A stretch of DNA of 64,000 bases, taken from positions 54,295,365 through 54,359,364 of the forward strand of contig OY294047.1 of assembly GCA_958510825.1 (NCBI GenBank). The letters run 5' to 3'. Source of the DNA: Brachypterus glaber. Its lineage: Eukaryota; Arthropoda; Insecta; Coleoptera; Kateretidae. The notes under the pieces are model-generated. The model made no database searches, was not told where the DNA came from, and was given only the letters and a program-made list of their open reading frames with translations. Both the position numbers and the translations under genes were made by a program. Below are positions 1 through 9,805 of the stretch, in pieces (the stretch's first letter is position 1; each line of letters begins with the position of its first letter).

Positions 1-53
1 TCTATTTAAAATAAAGCTGGTAATTGTCTCATTATCTGTATGTATTGGATAAA
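1..53 (-). repeat. Partial ~340-bp repeat, cut by window start
   Basis: Matches the last part of the copy at 3256-3593 (same orientation), ending ...TGTATTGGATAAA. Confidence 0.7.
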
Positions 54-656
54 GTATATTTTTTTACCTATTTGTTAATGAATATCTAGATTATTTTATG
101 TATTTTAATAACTTTGTTATTCCTATGTCGTTAAATATTCCTTTTCTTGCATTTCCTGTTATTTTATAGTATTTAAAATATTTTTTGCACGACCAAGACT
201 AAAACCTAATTTTACGCTTTCATTTTCGGGACTAAACTTGCCGTTTTTCTCCCAAGGGAATAAAAATCACGGCAACCTTGATAATACTAAAATATTATAC
301 TTACTATGTGCTTTGCTGGTTCAAAAATTAGGTTTGGTGATGTTTTGTAATATATTTGGGATTCAAACCAATTTATTTGATTTTAAGAAAGAAAACCTTT
401 AAAAATGACATTGTTATAACAATTTATACATAACTTAAAATTTATCATCTTCGTCCATTTTTTTGACGTTTGTGTCAACAATATTAAAAAACAATTGAAA
501 TCGCGATAGCCGTGAAACTGACTTTTCGCAATTTATAGGCATCTTGATTAAATTACGAAAATAAAACAACCGATTTTAGACGCGTGGTTTTTAATTTTAA
601 TTTTATCTACCTACCTAAATTATGTTTGTTTCTGCAAAAAATAGTGTTTATACCTC
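54..656. other. AT-rich intronic DNA, nothing recognised
   Basis: No ORF, no repeat shared within the window apart from short GGACTAAAC motifs near 230 that resemble the hairpin at 657-764. Confidence 0.5.
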
Positions 657-764
657 AGGACTAAACTTCGCTGTTTTAGTCCCTTGAATTTATGTTTCCC
701 TCGCTCGCTACGCTCGCTCAGGAAACACTAATGCAGCGGGACTAAAACAGCCAGTTTAGTCCCT
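657..764. repeat. Inverted repeat (hairpin) with AGGACTAAAC arms
   Basis: Arms at about 657-682 and 739-764 are complementary (GGACTAAAC..GCTGTTTTAGTCCC). The centre holds a second small inverted repeat around CTCGCTACGCTCGCTC. Confidence 0.7.
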
Positions 765-1041
765 TGGTATATAAATAAGTATTAAAAAGTTTCTATTCTA
801 CTTTTGCAGTAAATTTTTTGGATTAATTAATACCTAGACGTATACTGCCAGATTTTGATTTTGTGCAGGGGCGTACCGCAGTGCTGCCTAATTTTCTCGG
901 CCCCCAATTTTTCCGGCCTCCCAAGTTATTACGAACTTTTCACATTCTTTCGAATTTGCTCCCCTTTTTATACCCACGCTTTAGCCGCCCCACGCTACGC
1001 CATTGGTTGTCCGAAATAATAAACTAAAAGGATCAAATAAA

Positions 1042-1377
1042 TTTTATCCAATACATACAGATAATGACCAGCTTTATTTTAAATAGATAAACTCAATAAT
1101 AACCCCCACGTGGCTTTTACTTTATTGAGTGGATAATTATTTATTTTACCCACTCAACTGTCACTTGTCAAATTATTTTCTTGTAAATGTCATTAAAATT
1201 TTTAATAAAAATATGAATTTCTAAGCTATTTATTGGATAAAACCTTGGCACTCATGGGTAAACCGATATTGCCCTCTCGAAAATTAACCTGCTTGGTTGA
1301 CGCCTCGCAGGTTAATTTTCTCATGGGCAATATCTTACTTTACCCACTAGTACCATAAATAACTATTTCGTCACAAT
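1042..1377 (+). repeat. ~340-bp interspersed repeat, copy 1
   Basis: Shared with copies at 3256-3593 (-), 9469-9805 (+) and 61874-62210 (+). It runs from TTTATCCAATAC to CCATAAATAACTATT. It contains an inner inverted repeat around AAAATTAACCTGC..GCAGGTTAATTTTC. No ORF. It looks like a short non-autonomous DNA element; superfamily undetermined because no clean target duplication was found. Confidence 0.75.
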
Positions 1378-1693
1378 ATTCGTCACTTTGAAAAATCAAG
1401 ACCCCACTGGGCCTATCCATGCGCGCGATTGCTCAGAATCGTCAAATTTCGTTGAGCCATAAGTCTGCATGTAAGTGACCCTTTTGTCGAAAAAAATTTC
1501 GCCTAGCCTTAACTAATTAAAAATAAATCTTTTCCATTATAATGGAAAAAGTTGTAGGGTGGGGAATCAATAAACCTGTCTGCATGTAAGCTAGTAGTTT
1601 GAGTTACTGTTATAAAATCTATAGCGACTGTTATTTGTACACATCTATACAGAATTGCGACATTATTTCCTACACAAAGAGAAATAAAAAATA

Positions 1694-2239
1694 ATGTTAT
1701 ATTTTTTTCTTGTTTTATTAGAACAGAAAATAATTAAGAATAAAGTATTTTTTTTTTGCCAACGTTTCGGTCTTTATTGTAAGGCCATCTTCAGGGCTTG
1801 TTAAATAAATATTGTAAAGTTATATAAAAAATATTGAGTAAAAAATATAAATTGATGACATTGAAGGAAAAAATAATTTGAAATTGAAAGATGTCAAAGA
1901 AAAAAAAAAAAAGGTAACAGGTAAAAAATAGTCTTAACATTTAGCATCCACACATTGGCAGTGACAATACGTCTATGCCAGTGTGGATGCTAAATGTTAA
2001 GACTATTTTTTACCTGTTACCTTTTTTTTTTTTTCTTTGACATCTTTCAATTTCAAATTATTTTTTCCTTCAATGTCATCAATTTATATTTTTTACTCAA
2101 TATTTTTTATATAACTTTACAATATTTATTTAACAAGCCCTGAAGATGGCCTTACAATAAAGACCGAAACGTTGGCAAAAAAAAATACTTTATTCTTAAT
2201 TATTTTCTGTTCTAATAAAACAAGAAAAAAATATAACAT
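1694..2239. repeat. ~545-bp foldback element with near-perfect 260-bp arms
   Basis: Arms 1694-1953 and 1981-2239 are almost perfectly complementary around a ~27-bp spacer. Each arm holds an outward-reading block CCTGAAGATGGCC..ACCGAAACGTTGG (+ strand copy about 2138-2176). No coding capacity. Low divergence between the arms suggests a recent origin. Confidence 0.85.
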
Positions 2240-2500
2240 ACATTTATAGAACAAGAACAACAAGAAATTATAAAAAATAATAAAAAAGTTCATAATATGG
2301 GTCAAATATGGGTCAAATATCTTGTTCCAAGATAATTATTTGAAACAAATACAAATCGAGAACCGCTCATCCAATTTTCAAAAACAAACCACTGTTAAAA
2401 CCGAAATGAAAAAACCTTTTAAATGACGGATTACTTGATATATGCTCCTTTTTAAAAGAGGGCGCCCCTTGATTGCAAAAGTTAGGAAGTCGAAATAAAA

Positions 2501-2545
2501 ATGGGCAATATCTCACTTTACCCACTAGTACCATAAATAACTATT
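2501..2545 (+). repeat. Fragment of the ~340-bp repeat
   Basis: Matches the terminal GGGCAATATC..CCATAAATAACTATT end of the full copies. Confidence 0.65.
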
Positions 2546-2747
2546 AATATCTTATGTACCTACCTTAGCATCAAATCTAACTAAGAATTTAGTCAATGAA
2601 ATTAAGCGAGACAACTTGTCTCAGACAAGTAAATCTCTCATTTTATTGGTCTAATGAGTTTAGTGTTGATAAGTTGGTAAACCAACATTTAGTTTTATAT
2701 TTAAAATATTTATTTATTACTAATTTCTTTTTTTTTGTTAATTTCAG

Positions 2748-2774
2748 GTATCGACAATTCAAAAGACGCTAAAG
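2748..2774 (+). CDS. Candidate 27-nt microexon (phase 1/1), possibly an upstream E74 isoform exon
   Basis: A strong acceptor is seen: TTACTAAT at about 2717-2724, a long T-rich tract and TTTCAG ending at 2747. The putative exon reads x-IDNSKDAK-x in phase 1 and ends AAAG|GTAAAAG. A second donor six nt further on, AAAA|GTATGT at 2781, gives a 33-nt version in the same frame. Both versions fit the phase-1 junctions of the E74 exons downstream. It lies upstream of the alternative first exon, so it could only belong to a transcript starting left of the window. Chance is possible: 27 nt gives no homology support. Confidence 0.35.
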
Positions 2775-2805
2775 GTAAAAGTATGTAAAACAAATGAAAG
2801 CATAC

Positions 2806-2942
2806 CTACCCTGTTGAAAATGACGGGTCTGGGCGGGTATAAATGGTGCACAAACCGTACTTGAGCGGGTGAATTTAATCCGCTCATGTACGGTTTGTGC
2901 ACCATTTATACCCGCCCAGACCCGTCATTTTCAACAGGGTAG
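2806..2942. repeat. 137-bp hairpin, near-perfect
   Basis: CTACCCTGTTGAAAATGACG at the left is repeated in inverted form at the right; arms of about 60 bp surround a short AT-rich loop. Starts 32 bp after the candidate microexon. Confidence 0.85.
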
Positions 2943-2990
2943 CTTTTCCAAACACCCAGTAGATTTTTTTTTAAATTTTGTTCCTGATTA

Positions 2991-3010
2991 GGAATCACTT
3001 AAGTGATTCC
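2991..3010. repeat. Perfect 20-bp palindrome
   Basis: GGAATCACTTAAGTGATTCC. Possible binding site or MITE footprint; no other support. Confidence 0.6.
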
Positions 3011-3255
3011 ACTAATCGATATAAGTGTAATATTAAAAAAATGTGTTATATTTTTTTAACTAGAAGTTGGTAGCCACACACCGTGTAAAAGAATGTAATT
3101 TCAAATGAATCTAATAAGAAAGTTAATATTTTGTTGTTTAGTGTTATTAAATATGCGAATGCAAAATTTCCATATTTGTCCGAGAAGAAAAAGTGCATAA
3201 AACAACAAGGATAATAAGTGAACGATAATACTGCAGTTCTTAAAATAAACCTATA

Positions 3256-3593
3256 AATAGTTATTTATGGTACTAGTGGGTAAAGTAAGATATTTCCCAT
3301 CAGAAAATTAACCTGCGAGGCGTCAGCCAAGCAGGTTAATTTTCGAGAGGGCAATATCGGTTTACCCATGAGTGCCATACAAGGTTTTATCCAATAAATA
3401 GCTTAGGAATTCATATTTTTATTAAAAATTTTAATGACATTTACAAGAAAATAATTTAATAAGTGACAGTTGAGTGGGTAAAATAAATAATTATCCACTC
3501 AATAAAGTAAAAGCCACGCGGGGGTTATTATTGAGTTTATCTATTTAAAATAAAGCTGGTAATTGTCTTATTATCTGTATGTATTGGATAAAT
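3256..3593 (-). repeat. ~340-bp interspersed repeat, copy 2 (inverted)
   Basis: Reverse-oriented copy of 1042-1377, so the two flank 1378-3255 as inverted repeats. Confidence 0.75.
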
Positions 3594-4490
3594 TATATAT
3601 TTTTTCGGATTTTTTTATTAAGTAGTACAAAATGTGCAGGGGCAGACATAAGGGGTATTGAGAGAGTTTTTAAACAAGGTCTTAAATAAGGAAGGAGAAG
3701 GCTCCTTCCCAAATAAGCAGTAAGGGGCGGCAAAACGAGCCTTTTTATGGTATGTATACCTTATTAGGGTGGACCTTATTTTTTATTGTTTTAAAATTTT
3801 CATTCTGGTGTATCTGGAACATCCTAAAAATATGAGAGGGTGATCAAACTTCTCAAAGGGTCCCAATTAGACCCCTAAAAACGTGAAATTACGCAAAAAT
3901 CGTGAAAAATCGTTAAAAATGGTCTGTACTTATTGTATTGAAAATATAAAAGCCTTGAAATCTTAATTTGTTCCTTTTGAGTATACAAAATTATGTGCCA
4001 AAAACACTAAATTTGACAAATTTCCACCATAAATGTGAAAACGCTAAAAAAGCATTTAAAAAATATATCAATTTGGACTTAAATGAATTTTATTTAATAA
4101 TAATAATATAAAATAATTTATCAAAAATAAAATGAGCAAAGCGCCAAATAAGAGCACCCAAGAAGGCCTTTCAAGTTTATTTTAGCAGGTTGCTTTCAAG
4201 TCCGGCAGCATACCACCAGCACGCCGTGTATTCGGTCTATTTACGGAAAAAGAAAATGAAACGTGAAATCATCAAAGCAGAACCAAGCGCAGTAGTGAAC
4301 TTGAGACTCTATTTCTAGTTTCTATTCAATTCTGCAAAACGCAGCCCATGGCACGCTAGATGCACGCACTCGACCATGTGGAACCGTTCGTTAACGAGTT
4401 AATCTCTGATTTAAACGAGTTAATTTCTGATTTTAGAATTGCATTTCAAAAAAATGTGCGAAGTTATACCTGCCTGCAGGTTACAGGGTT
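3594..4490. other. AT-rich intronic DNA, nothing recognised
   Basis: No ORF above noise, no RNA gene and no repeat shared with the rest of the window. Confidence 0.45.
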
Positions 4491-4633
4491 AAGGCCTATC
4501 CAGAAGCTTGCATAAGAACATAAGAATGCGATGCCGTGATTGGCTTACAAGATACATGGCAGCACATCCAGCCAATCACGGCATCGCATTGTTACGTACT
4601 ATTTTGTTATGCGAGCCTGTGGATATGCCCTTA
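4491..4633. mobile_element. Palindromic MITE, copy 1 (~143 bp)
   Basis: Ends AAGGCCTATCC / GGATATGCCCTT. The centre is an inverted repeat (GCGATGCCGTGATTGGCT with its complement). A second copy in reverse lies at 30683-30832. The 60-codon ORF here is a by-product of the palindrome. Confidence 0.75.
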
Positions 4634-5017
4634 TCCATTATGATTGGACTTGGACATGTTTTAATTGAAAAGTTGAAATTTTGTATTTGATTCTGTAAAA
4701 ATACAGATTTTGAAAAAAAATAGGTTTAGGTAAAACCTCTCAGCCGACGATATTTATTTTTTGGTTTACTTTTGTTATTATGGGGATCACTGGATTTCTC
4801 CATCAAAATACGGATATAAGGGTCTTGTGTTGTCGTCATGATCTCTTGTTTTGTTGATTTCAAAATTGTATAATTTTTTCCGATTTAGTTTATTTGGAGA
4901 CGTTTTTGGTTAGACTCAGGCTATTAAATAAGGTTTTTGAATTTATATGAATTTTTAAATCGTCCTAATGGAAAATATTGGTATGATACATCAAACCTCT
5001 TTTTTTTTTAATTTATT

Positions 5018-5640
5018 TTATTTGACATTTCTTACCTCGTTAAATTGATAGAAATTTAAAAAATTTGCACAATTACTAATAGTTTCAAATTTACGTTTAT
5101 CAACTACACTAAAGTCATTCTCACTACCACCATCATCATCTAAGGACCAGAATTTTCTAGGAATGTTATAATCACCACATATGTGAAGAGTCGCATTGGG
5201 GTTAGTATCAGCTATATACTCAAGCGATGAGCAATGATCTTCATATGCAGTTATAGGCGATTTAGGTGGTATATAGACACAGCCAAAAATGTGCTCTCGG
5301 TTATTAATTAAAACAGAGACGTAAATCTCTTCAACAGAATTTAGAACATTGAAGTTACTTGATGACGGCCACTCTGCAGAGACAGCAATTAAGACACCAC
5401 CTCCAGAATCCTTTGAGCTCGTTAAAACATTTCTGTCATATCTATATACCATATACTTTTCATCAAACAATTCACTGGAATCAATACCATCACACAGATT
5501 TGTTTCTGTTAACATAATAACATCATAATTGCATAATTGTACATTTTTATAAAAATCTAAGAGCTTCGTTCTTAAACCTCGACAATTTTGATAATATACG
5601 TTGAGACCATTGGTAATTGTACTACTACTAGCTAGTTTTT
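5018..5640 (-). pseudogene. LINE ORF2 N-terminal endonuclease fragment
   Basis: APE-type endonuclease of a non-LTR retrotransposon, the enzyme that nicks target DNA. The frame can be read upstream of the first Met (5515) to about 5640 and includes the typical start NVYYQNCRGLRTK. After it come VIMLTETN (catalytic Glu), GGGVLIAV, VYIPP and ICGDYNIP (catalytic GDxN). It ends soon after YQFNEVRN, before the SDH segment, so the domain is incomplete and the RT is gone. The GDYN motif and lack of frameshifts suggest moderate age. Clade not determined (Jockey- or CR1-like group). Confidence 0.75.
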
Positions 5641-6012
5641 TTTACTAACTATCTTAGGTATACCTTTAATATATTTAAGAATCTTGTCAGTAATTCCCTG
5701 TTCTTTTAGGGTATTCAGTTCATTCAAGATACTTTTAAGATAATTTCGCTGCACAATAGTTTGATCAGCTACCAATTTTATGTTACCATTTATTTTACTT
5801 TTATTGCGTAAGATATTTAAGACATCAGCTGAAGAGTTCATAATCATTTTAATAGGCCTATCTTTATTTTCAGTATACTTTCCCAGACGAAGCAACTTAA
5901 TATTATTTAGACAAAAATTTGGATCACACATTTTAATTGTTGCTAAGACTTTTTTACTATCATCATTTTGGTGAGAAGTTCTCACTGAGAACCATTTATT
6001 ACAGTGAACCAT
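5632..6012 (-). pseudogene. LINE ORF1 fragment (RRM/FP25-like nucleic-acid-binding region)
   Basis: 126 codons. RLGKYTENKDRPIKMIM followed by ..VLNILRNKSKI and ..VADQTIVQRNYLKSILNELN is the pattern of the RNA-binding region of LINE ORF1 proteins (R-x-GK...RP-h-h-h-F, then a Lys-rich helix). ORF1 of the other LINE in this window (RIGKKGDTVRPLLVNF) has the same layout but is a different family. It lacks the N-terminal coiled coil, so the piece is partial. Its stop overlaps the start of the endonuclease frame. Non-functional remnant. Confidence 0.6.
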
Positions 6013-6015
6013 TCT

Positions 6016-6947
6016 TATTCATTTTAATAGAAAATTGACAAGAAAAGAATAACTGCAGTTATAAGTTATTTTTTAAAAATTCATATTCAGATATGCAATA
6101 TATTTGCCCATGAGTGTATTTATTGATCATCAGATCTTATATTTATGCCAGGATTTTTTTAAACCTATTTTCATGGACTTTAAGGAAGCTTTAGATCTAA
6201 ATGATCCACTTGGAGCGGGAAGATAATTTAAAAACAGCCGAGCCAAAGATCAAATTTTGCGTACTTGAAAAATTAAAGTTAATGACTAAAAAAGCTGACC
6301 ACCCAAAAAAATGTTCCATCACTAATCAAACATTTTTTATTTTTTAAGATAGACCATCACCCAGTTGCATGCCCTTCAATTTTTTTATGAAAGTTTTTAC
6401 CTGACGGCCTACTTGCTTGCTTATACCCACTCTCTGTAAGATGGCTTCATTCGTTATTTTTCATTTTCATTTGAATTTTTCTGGAAAAACATTTGAATAA
6501 AGCGTAAAAAAAGAGTATTGTGTCATTTCATTTATAATTATACTGTAGAGGATAAAAATGTAAAGATCAGTTGTAGAATTTAAGTCTAAATTCCATTTAC
6601 AGCAACCTGTATCCAACATTTTGATCAAATTAATCAAATTGAAATATATGTGAGTGTGAGTTGAGGCGTTTCTCAGTTCCACCATATTCCTAGACAATTC
6701 ATTTATTTTCATAAATGTCCGCACCCTATATCCTTTGTTATTTATGAGCAGTATTCAATTCTAGGCCGGCCTATCATTCTTCTAACATTCAGCTCGCTCT
6801 CCAAAATATCTTCAAGTAACACTTCTTTTAATTAGGCTTTTCCCAATTATCTTCAATAAGTTTTCGACGCTAGGCGTCGTTCAGGCAAATGCAATCCAGT
6901 GCGGAAAAGGACCCCTTTCCGTACTTGTTAGGATAATAGCTATTGTT
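6016..6947. other. AT-rich intronic DNA, nothing recognised
   Basis: Only weak, unconvincing ORFs; one short ORF (6467-6724, -) has no recognisable motif. Confidence 0.45.
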
Positions 6948-7410
6948 TTTAAAAATTATTTTTTGTATAGAAAGAAAAAAGATATCATTGTGAAATTTTG
7001 TAGGTGTGTTCATTTATATTCTATGATTTTTAATGGGCCAAAAAAAGCATCAAAAAACGGGATATTATTCAGTATTGAAGTCGCTAAAGTCCACACCAAA
7101 TGGCGGACGTTTTTCAAAAAAAAATAAATAATTTTCAAGAAAAACATCTGCCATTTTGTTATTTTTTGGCCAAAAAAAAAAAAACTTCTAAATAGTGCTA
7201 TAGCGACTTCAATACTGATAATATCCCGTTTTTTTTTTTTAGTCGATCCAAACGGCCGAAATCATGGCGGCCACCGTTTTTTAATGTTTTATTAAAAAAA
7301 AATTATGGCAAAAAATCTAAAAAAAAATCATTCTTTAAATAAAAATAAACATACCTTCAAAATTTCACAATTATATATTTATTCTTTCTGTATAAAAAAA
7401 ATGTTTAAAA
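6948..7410. mobile_element. Foldback/MITE-like element with inverted arms
   Basis: CGGGATATTATTCAGTATTG (about 7059-7078) is answered in inverted form at about 7213-7232, and the outer segments (TTCACAAT/ATTGTGAA, TTTGTATAGAAAGAA/TTCTTTCTGTATAAA) are also inverted. No ORF. Ends shortly before the E74 promoter. Confidence 0.65.
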
Positions 7411-7440
7411 ACAAAATATTTTTAAAATTTGAAGGTAGAA

Positions 7441-7738
7441 AGACGCCTTAAACGTCGCGACGCCAAAACCCATCGACCCATCACCAGGCCTTTGCTTATC
7501 GTCTCTAGCCCAGCAAATAGATCCTCGTCTAGGCCGCCTACGCGGAAATCGCTATCTCTCCTAACCTAACTCAATAGTTCGCGTCTCGTCTACGTACTAT
7601 GCGCAAAAGCGCCTCCGAAAAAAAAAACAAGTAGCCTACGCCTCGCGTTTCATTTCACTTTCGACGGCGTCGCAGCCGAACCCTACCGAACGCTCCCGAA
7701 CGCGTAGAATTGAGTCACTGGGACACGATACGAGTTTC
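7441..7738 (+). promoter_or_regulatory. Proximal promoter region of the E74 alternative first exon
   Basis: This stretch is clearly richer in G+C and CpG than the surrounding intron and has no repeat that I recognise. It runs into an arthropod initiator. A consensus AP-1 site (TGAGTCA) lies at 7711-7717, about 22-28 bp upstream of the predicted start. No TATA box stands at the expected -30 position. No palindromic ecdysone response element was found by eye. The role as promoter is inferred from composition and from the core elements directly downstream. Confidence 0.6.
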
Positions 7739-7770
7739 AGTCGGCAAAACACTTTGCTAAGGTTAAGTTG
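7737..7770 (+). promoter_or_regulatory. Inr + DPE core promoter (TATA-less)
   Basis: TCAGTC at 7737-7742 matches the arthropod initiator TCAKTY, with the A at 7739 as +1. AGTTG at 7766-7770 matches the downstream promoter element RGWYV and sits at exactly +28 to +32, the spacing this element needs. The first good ATG is 174 nt downstream. Motifs and spacing are seen in the sequence; promoter activity is inferred. Confidence 0.65.
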
Positions 7771-8222
7771 CGGCTACTAAGAGTAATTTTATCGAGTGCA
7801 CGCGTGTGAAACTTGTGTTTATTTAACGTGTTATTTTTATTGACAGTGATACTAAAAACTCGATTATGAAATAAACAGTTTTTAAACATTTCGACAGTTT
7901 TACCAAAGAACAATGATTTTAATGAAACCTTACAAAATGGAATTTAACGCTCCTTTAATAAAAGGATACGTGTCTCCTCCAAGGATCAAGGACGAAGTTG
8001 AGGAGGACTATATGTGTACTAACATTGAGGAGGAGCGACCATTAGATCTTAGGATTAACTGCGGTAAAAGGAGTCCTGCAGGACGAAATAGTCCTGAGGG
8101 AAGCAGGAGTCCCGGTGGAAGGGATTCAGGAACCGAAAGTGATGATACGGATGAGAAGATGATTATTCCTGATGACGGGGGTGATTGTACAAAAAATTAC
8201 AAAAAGAGTTTGATGATCAGAT
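7739..8222 (+). CDS. Eip74EF: E74 (Eip74EF) alternative first exon, probably E74B-type; coding from 7913
   Basis: The exon has a ~174-nt 5' UTR from the predicted Inr and a coding part 7913-8222 of 103 codons plus one nucleotide. It ends at a perfect 5' splice site (GTAAGT at 8223), so the intron is phase 1. The ATG at 7913 has A at -3; in-frame ATGs follow at codons 4 and 9. The peptide is acidic and looks disordered. It has a PLDLR motif at residues 43-47 (the PxDLx core bound by CtBP), an IKDE SUMO-acceptor consensus at 25-28, and Ser-Pro sites at 21, 54, 60 and 66. Open frame continues to a stop at 8231-8233 only if the intron is read through. I do not recall this N-terminus from any E74. 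The assignment rests on its own promoter, the matching strand and phase of the downstream E74 exons, and the known use of alternative 5' exons (A and B) by E74. Another gene with phase-1 splicing is possible but unlikely. Confidence 0.7.
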
Positions 8223-8318
8223 GTAAGTCATAGTTTTAATTTTTTTTTGTCGAGAAAATTAAAAAAACAATAATCCCAAGGAATAAAAACTTAATTTGGT
8301 TACCTGAAAGAATATTTT

Positions 8319-8959
8319 ACGTCGGCACTTAGTGCTATGTATGATGTATTGAAATCTTCGCCGAAAAGTCAAAATCTTTGACCACGTTTTTTTTTTCACA
8401 TTTCTCGACGTTTTAGACCATTTTGAGTCGTCTGTCTGTCTGTCTGGGTGTAAACTCCATTTCTACATGAGATATCGACTTGCGGTTTTTTGCATATTGT
8501 TTCTTATCGTATTCCGAAGAGCTGATTAGATTTTGGGGGTAACGATTGGGGGTAAGGGGGTAAAAACAGGGTAAAACTCCTATTTTTAGCGTTTTTTGTT
8601 TATAATTAAGGCAATTATTATTGTATTTGGTTAATTTACCACTTATATAAAAGATAATTTTAAATTGGTCAAAAAATGTTATAAACAACGTTTTCCTAAA
8701 ACGCATTGTTTTCGAGCAGTAAAAGTTTTTTTTAGCATATCTCAAATATTTATAACCCGATTTCAAAAAATTATATTTTAAATAAAAGCTCTTTTTAAGC
8801 CCTATAAAAAATGTTATATACAGTTTTTTGCTAGAATATAATGTTTTAAAGATACAGAATTTAAAATCAAACAAAACACCTAGTTTGAAATTTGCTAGAT
8901 GACTCTAGTGTACAATAGTGCCGATGTTTTGACAGGGTGCTTGCAACGTTTCATCTAGT
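8319..8959 (+). mobile_element. Helitron-like non-autonomous element, copy 1
   Basis: Starts with CGTCGGCACTTAGTGCTA and ends GTTTCATCTAGT followed by T; the Helitron 3' consensus is CTRRT with insertion at A|T. AGTGCCGATGT near the 3' end is complementary to the 5' end (subterminal inverted repeat). A TCTG microsatellite lies at about 8429-8445, as in the HINE/DINE-1 type. Copies at 44191-44886, 60398-61092 and a deleted one at 32160-32408. ORFs inside are not conserved in meaning. Confidence 0.65.
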
Positions 8960-9468
8960 TTTCACCTACAGATAACGGTTTTGTTGAGCAGGAAGTGATT
9001 TACGTGAATCAGTTTTCTTGAAAACATTTACTTTAAGTAATATAAGTATATTCTACAAAAATACTATAGAGTCGGACAAGTTATATATTTAGTTAAATAA
9101 CATTTTCAGGAAGAATTTCAGGAATGTTTTGCAAAATATGTTTTCAAGAGTTGATTAATTTTGATTTTGAATTTTTGTTCGTTGAATAATATCTATTTTA
9201 TGAAAATTTTAATGAAATTTAGAATAGAATGTTGCAAAAAAAAAACAAAAAGCTTAAAAAGCTCGAAAAAAAAATAAATTAATTAAAAAAAAGAGACCAT
9301 GTTATACAAAAAGCAACCAACCCACAAATTAAAAAAAAAATAAAACGTAATAAAACGTATAATATCGTATACTGATCTAGAAATGTCCACATTCCTACAT
9401 CTAACCCACAATATGTTAAATGAGTTAGTTGCTTTTTGCATAACAGGGCCCAATTGTATTAAATTTAA
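8960..9468. other. AT-rich intronic DNA, nothing recognised
   Basis: Long A-runs; no gene or shared repeat. Confidence 0.45.
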
Positions 9469-9805
9469 TTTATCCAATACATACAGATAATAAGACAATT
9501 ACCAGCTTTATTTTAAATAGATAAACTCAATAATAACCCCCGCGTGGCTTTTACTTTATTGAGTGGATAATTATTTATTTTACCCACTCAACTGTCACTT
9601 GGCAAATTATTTTCTTGTGAATGTCATTAAAATTTTTAATAAAAATATGAATTCCTAAGCTATTTATTGGATAAAACCTTGTATGGCACCCATGGGTAAA
9701 CCGATATTGCCCTCTCGAAAATTAATCTGCTTGGCTGACGCCTCGCAGGTTAATTTTCTCATGGGCAATATCTTACTTTATCCTCTAGTACCATAAATAA
9801 CTATT
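9469..9805 (+). repeat. ~340-bp interspersed repeat, copy 3
   Basis: Same family as 1042-1377, with few differences. Confidence 0.75.

Larger units (their letters stand above)
4998..6015 (-). mobile_element. LINE fragment: 5' part kept, 3' part missing
   Basis: On the - strand a piece of ORF1 is followed, with slight overlap, by the N-terminal endonuclease of ORF2. Sequence then stops after the endonuclease and runs into an A-rich stretch (T-rich on + at about 4999-5024). RT is absent. Confidence 0.7.

Noticed and set aside
4508..4690. 60-codon ORF
   Set aside because: Created by the palindromic MITE at 4491-4633.
7441..7740. Ecdysone response element in the E74 promoter
   Set aside because: No palindromic AGGTCA-like pair with one-base spacing was found by eye; none is claimed.
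8413..8874. 153-codon - strand ORF, with similar ones at 60616-61003
   Set aside because: They lie wholly in Helitron-like repeats and are disrupted or absent in other copies; no Rep or helicase motifs.
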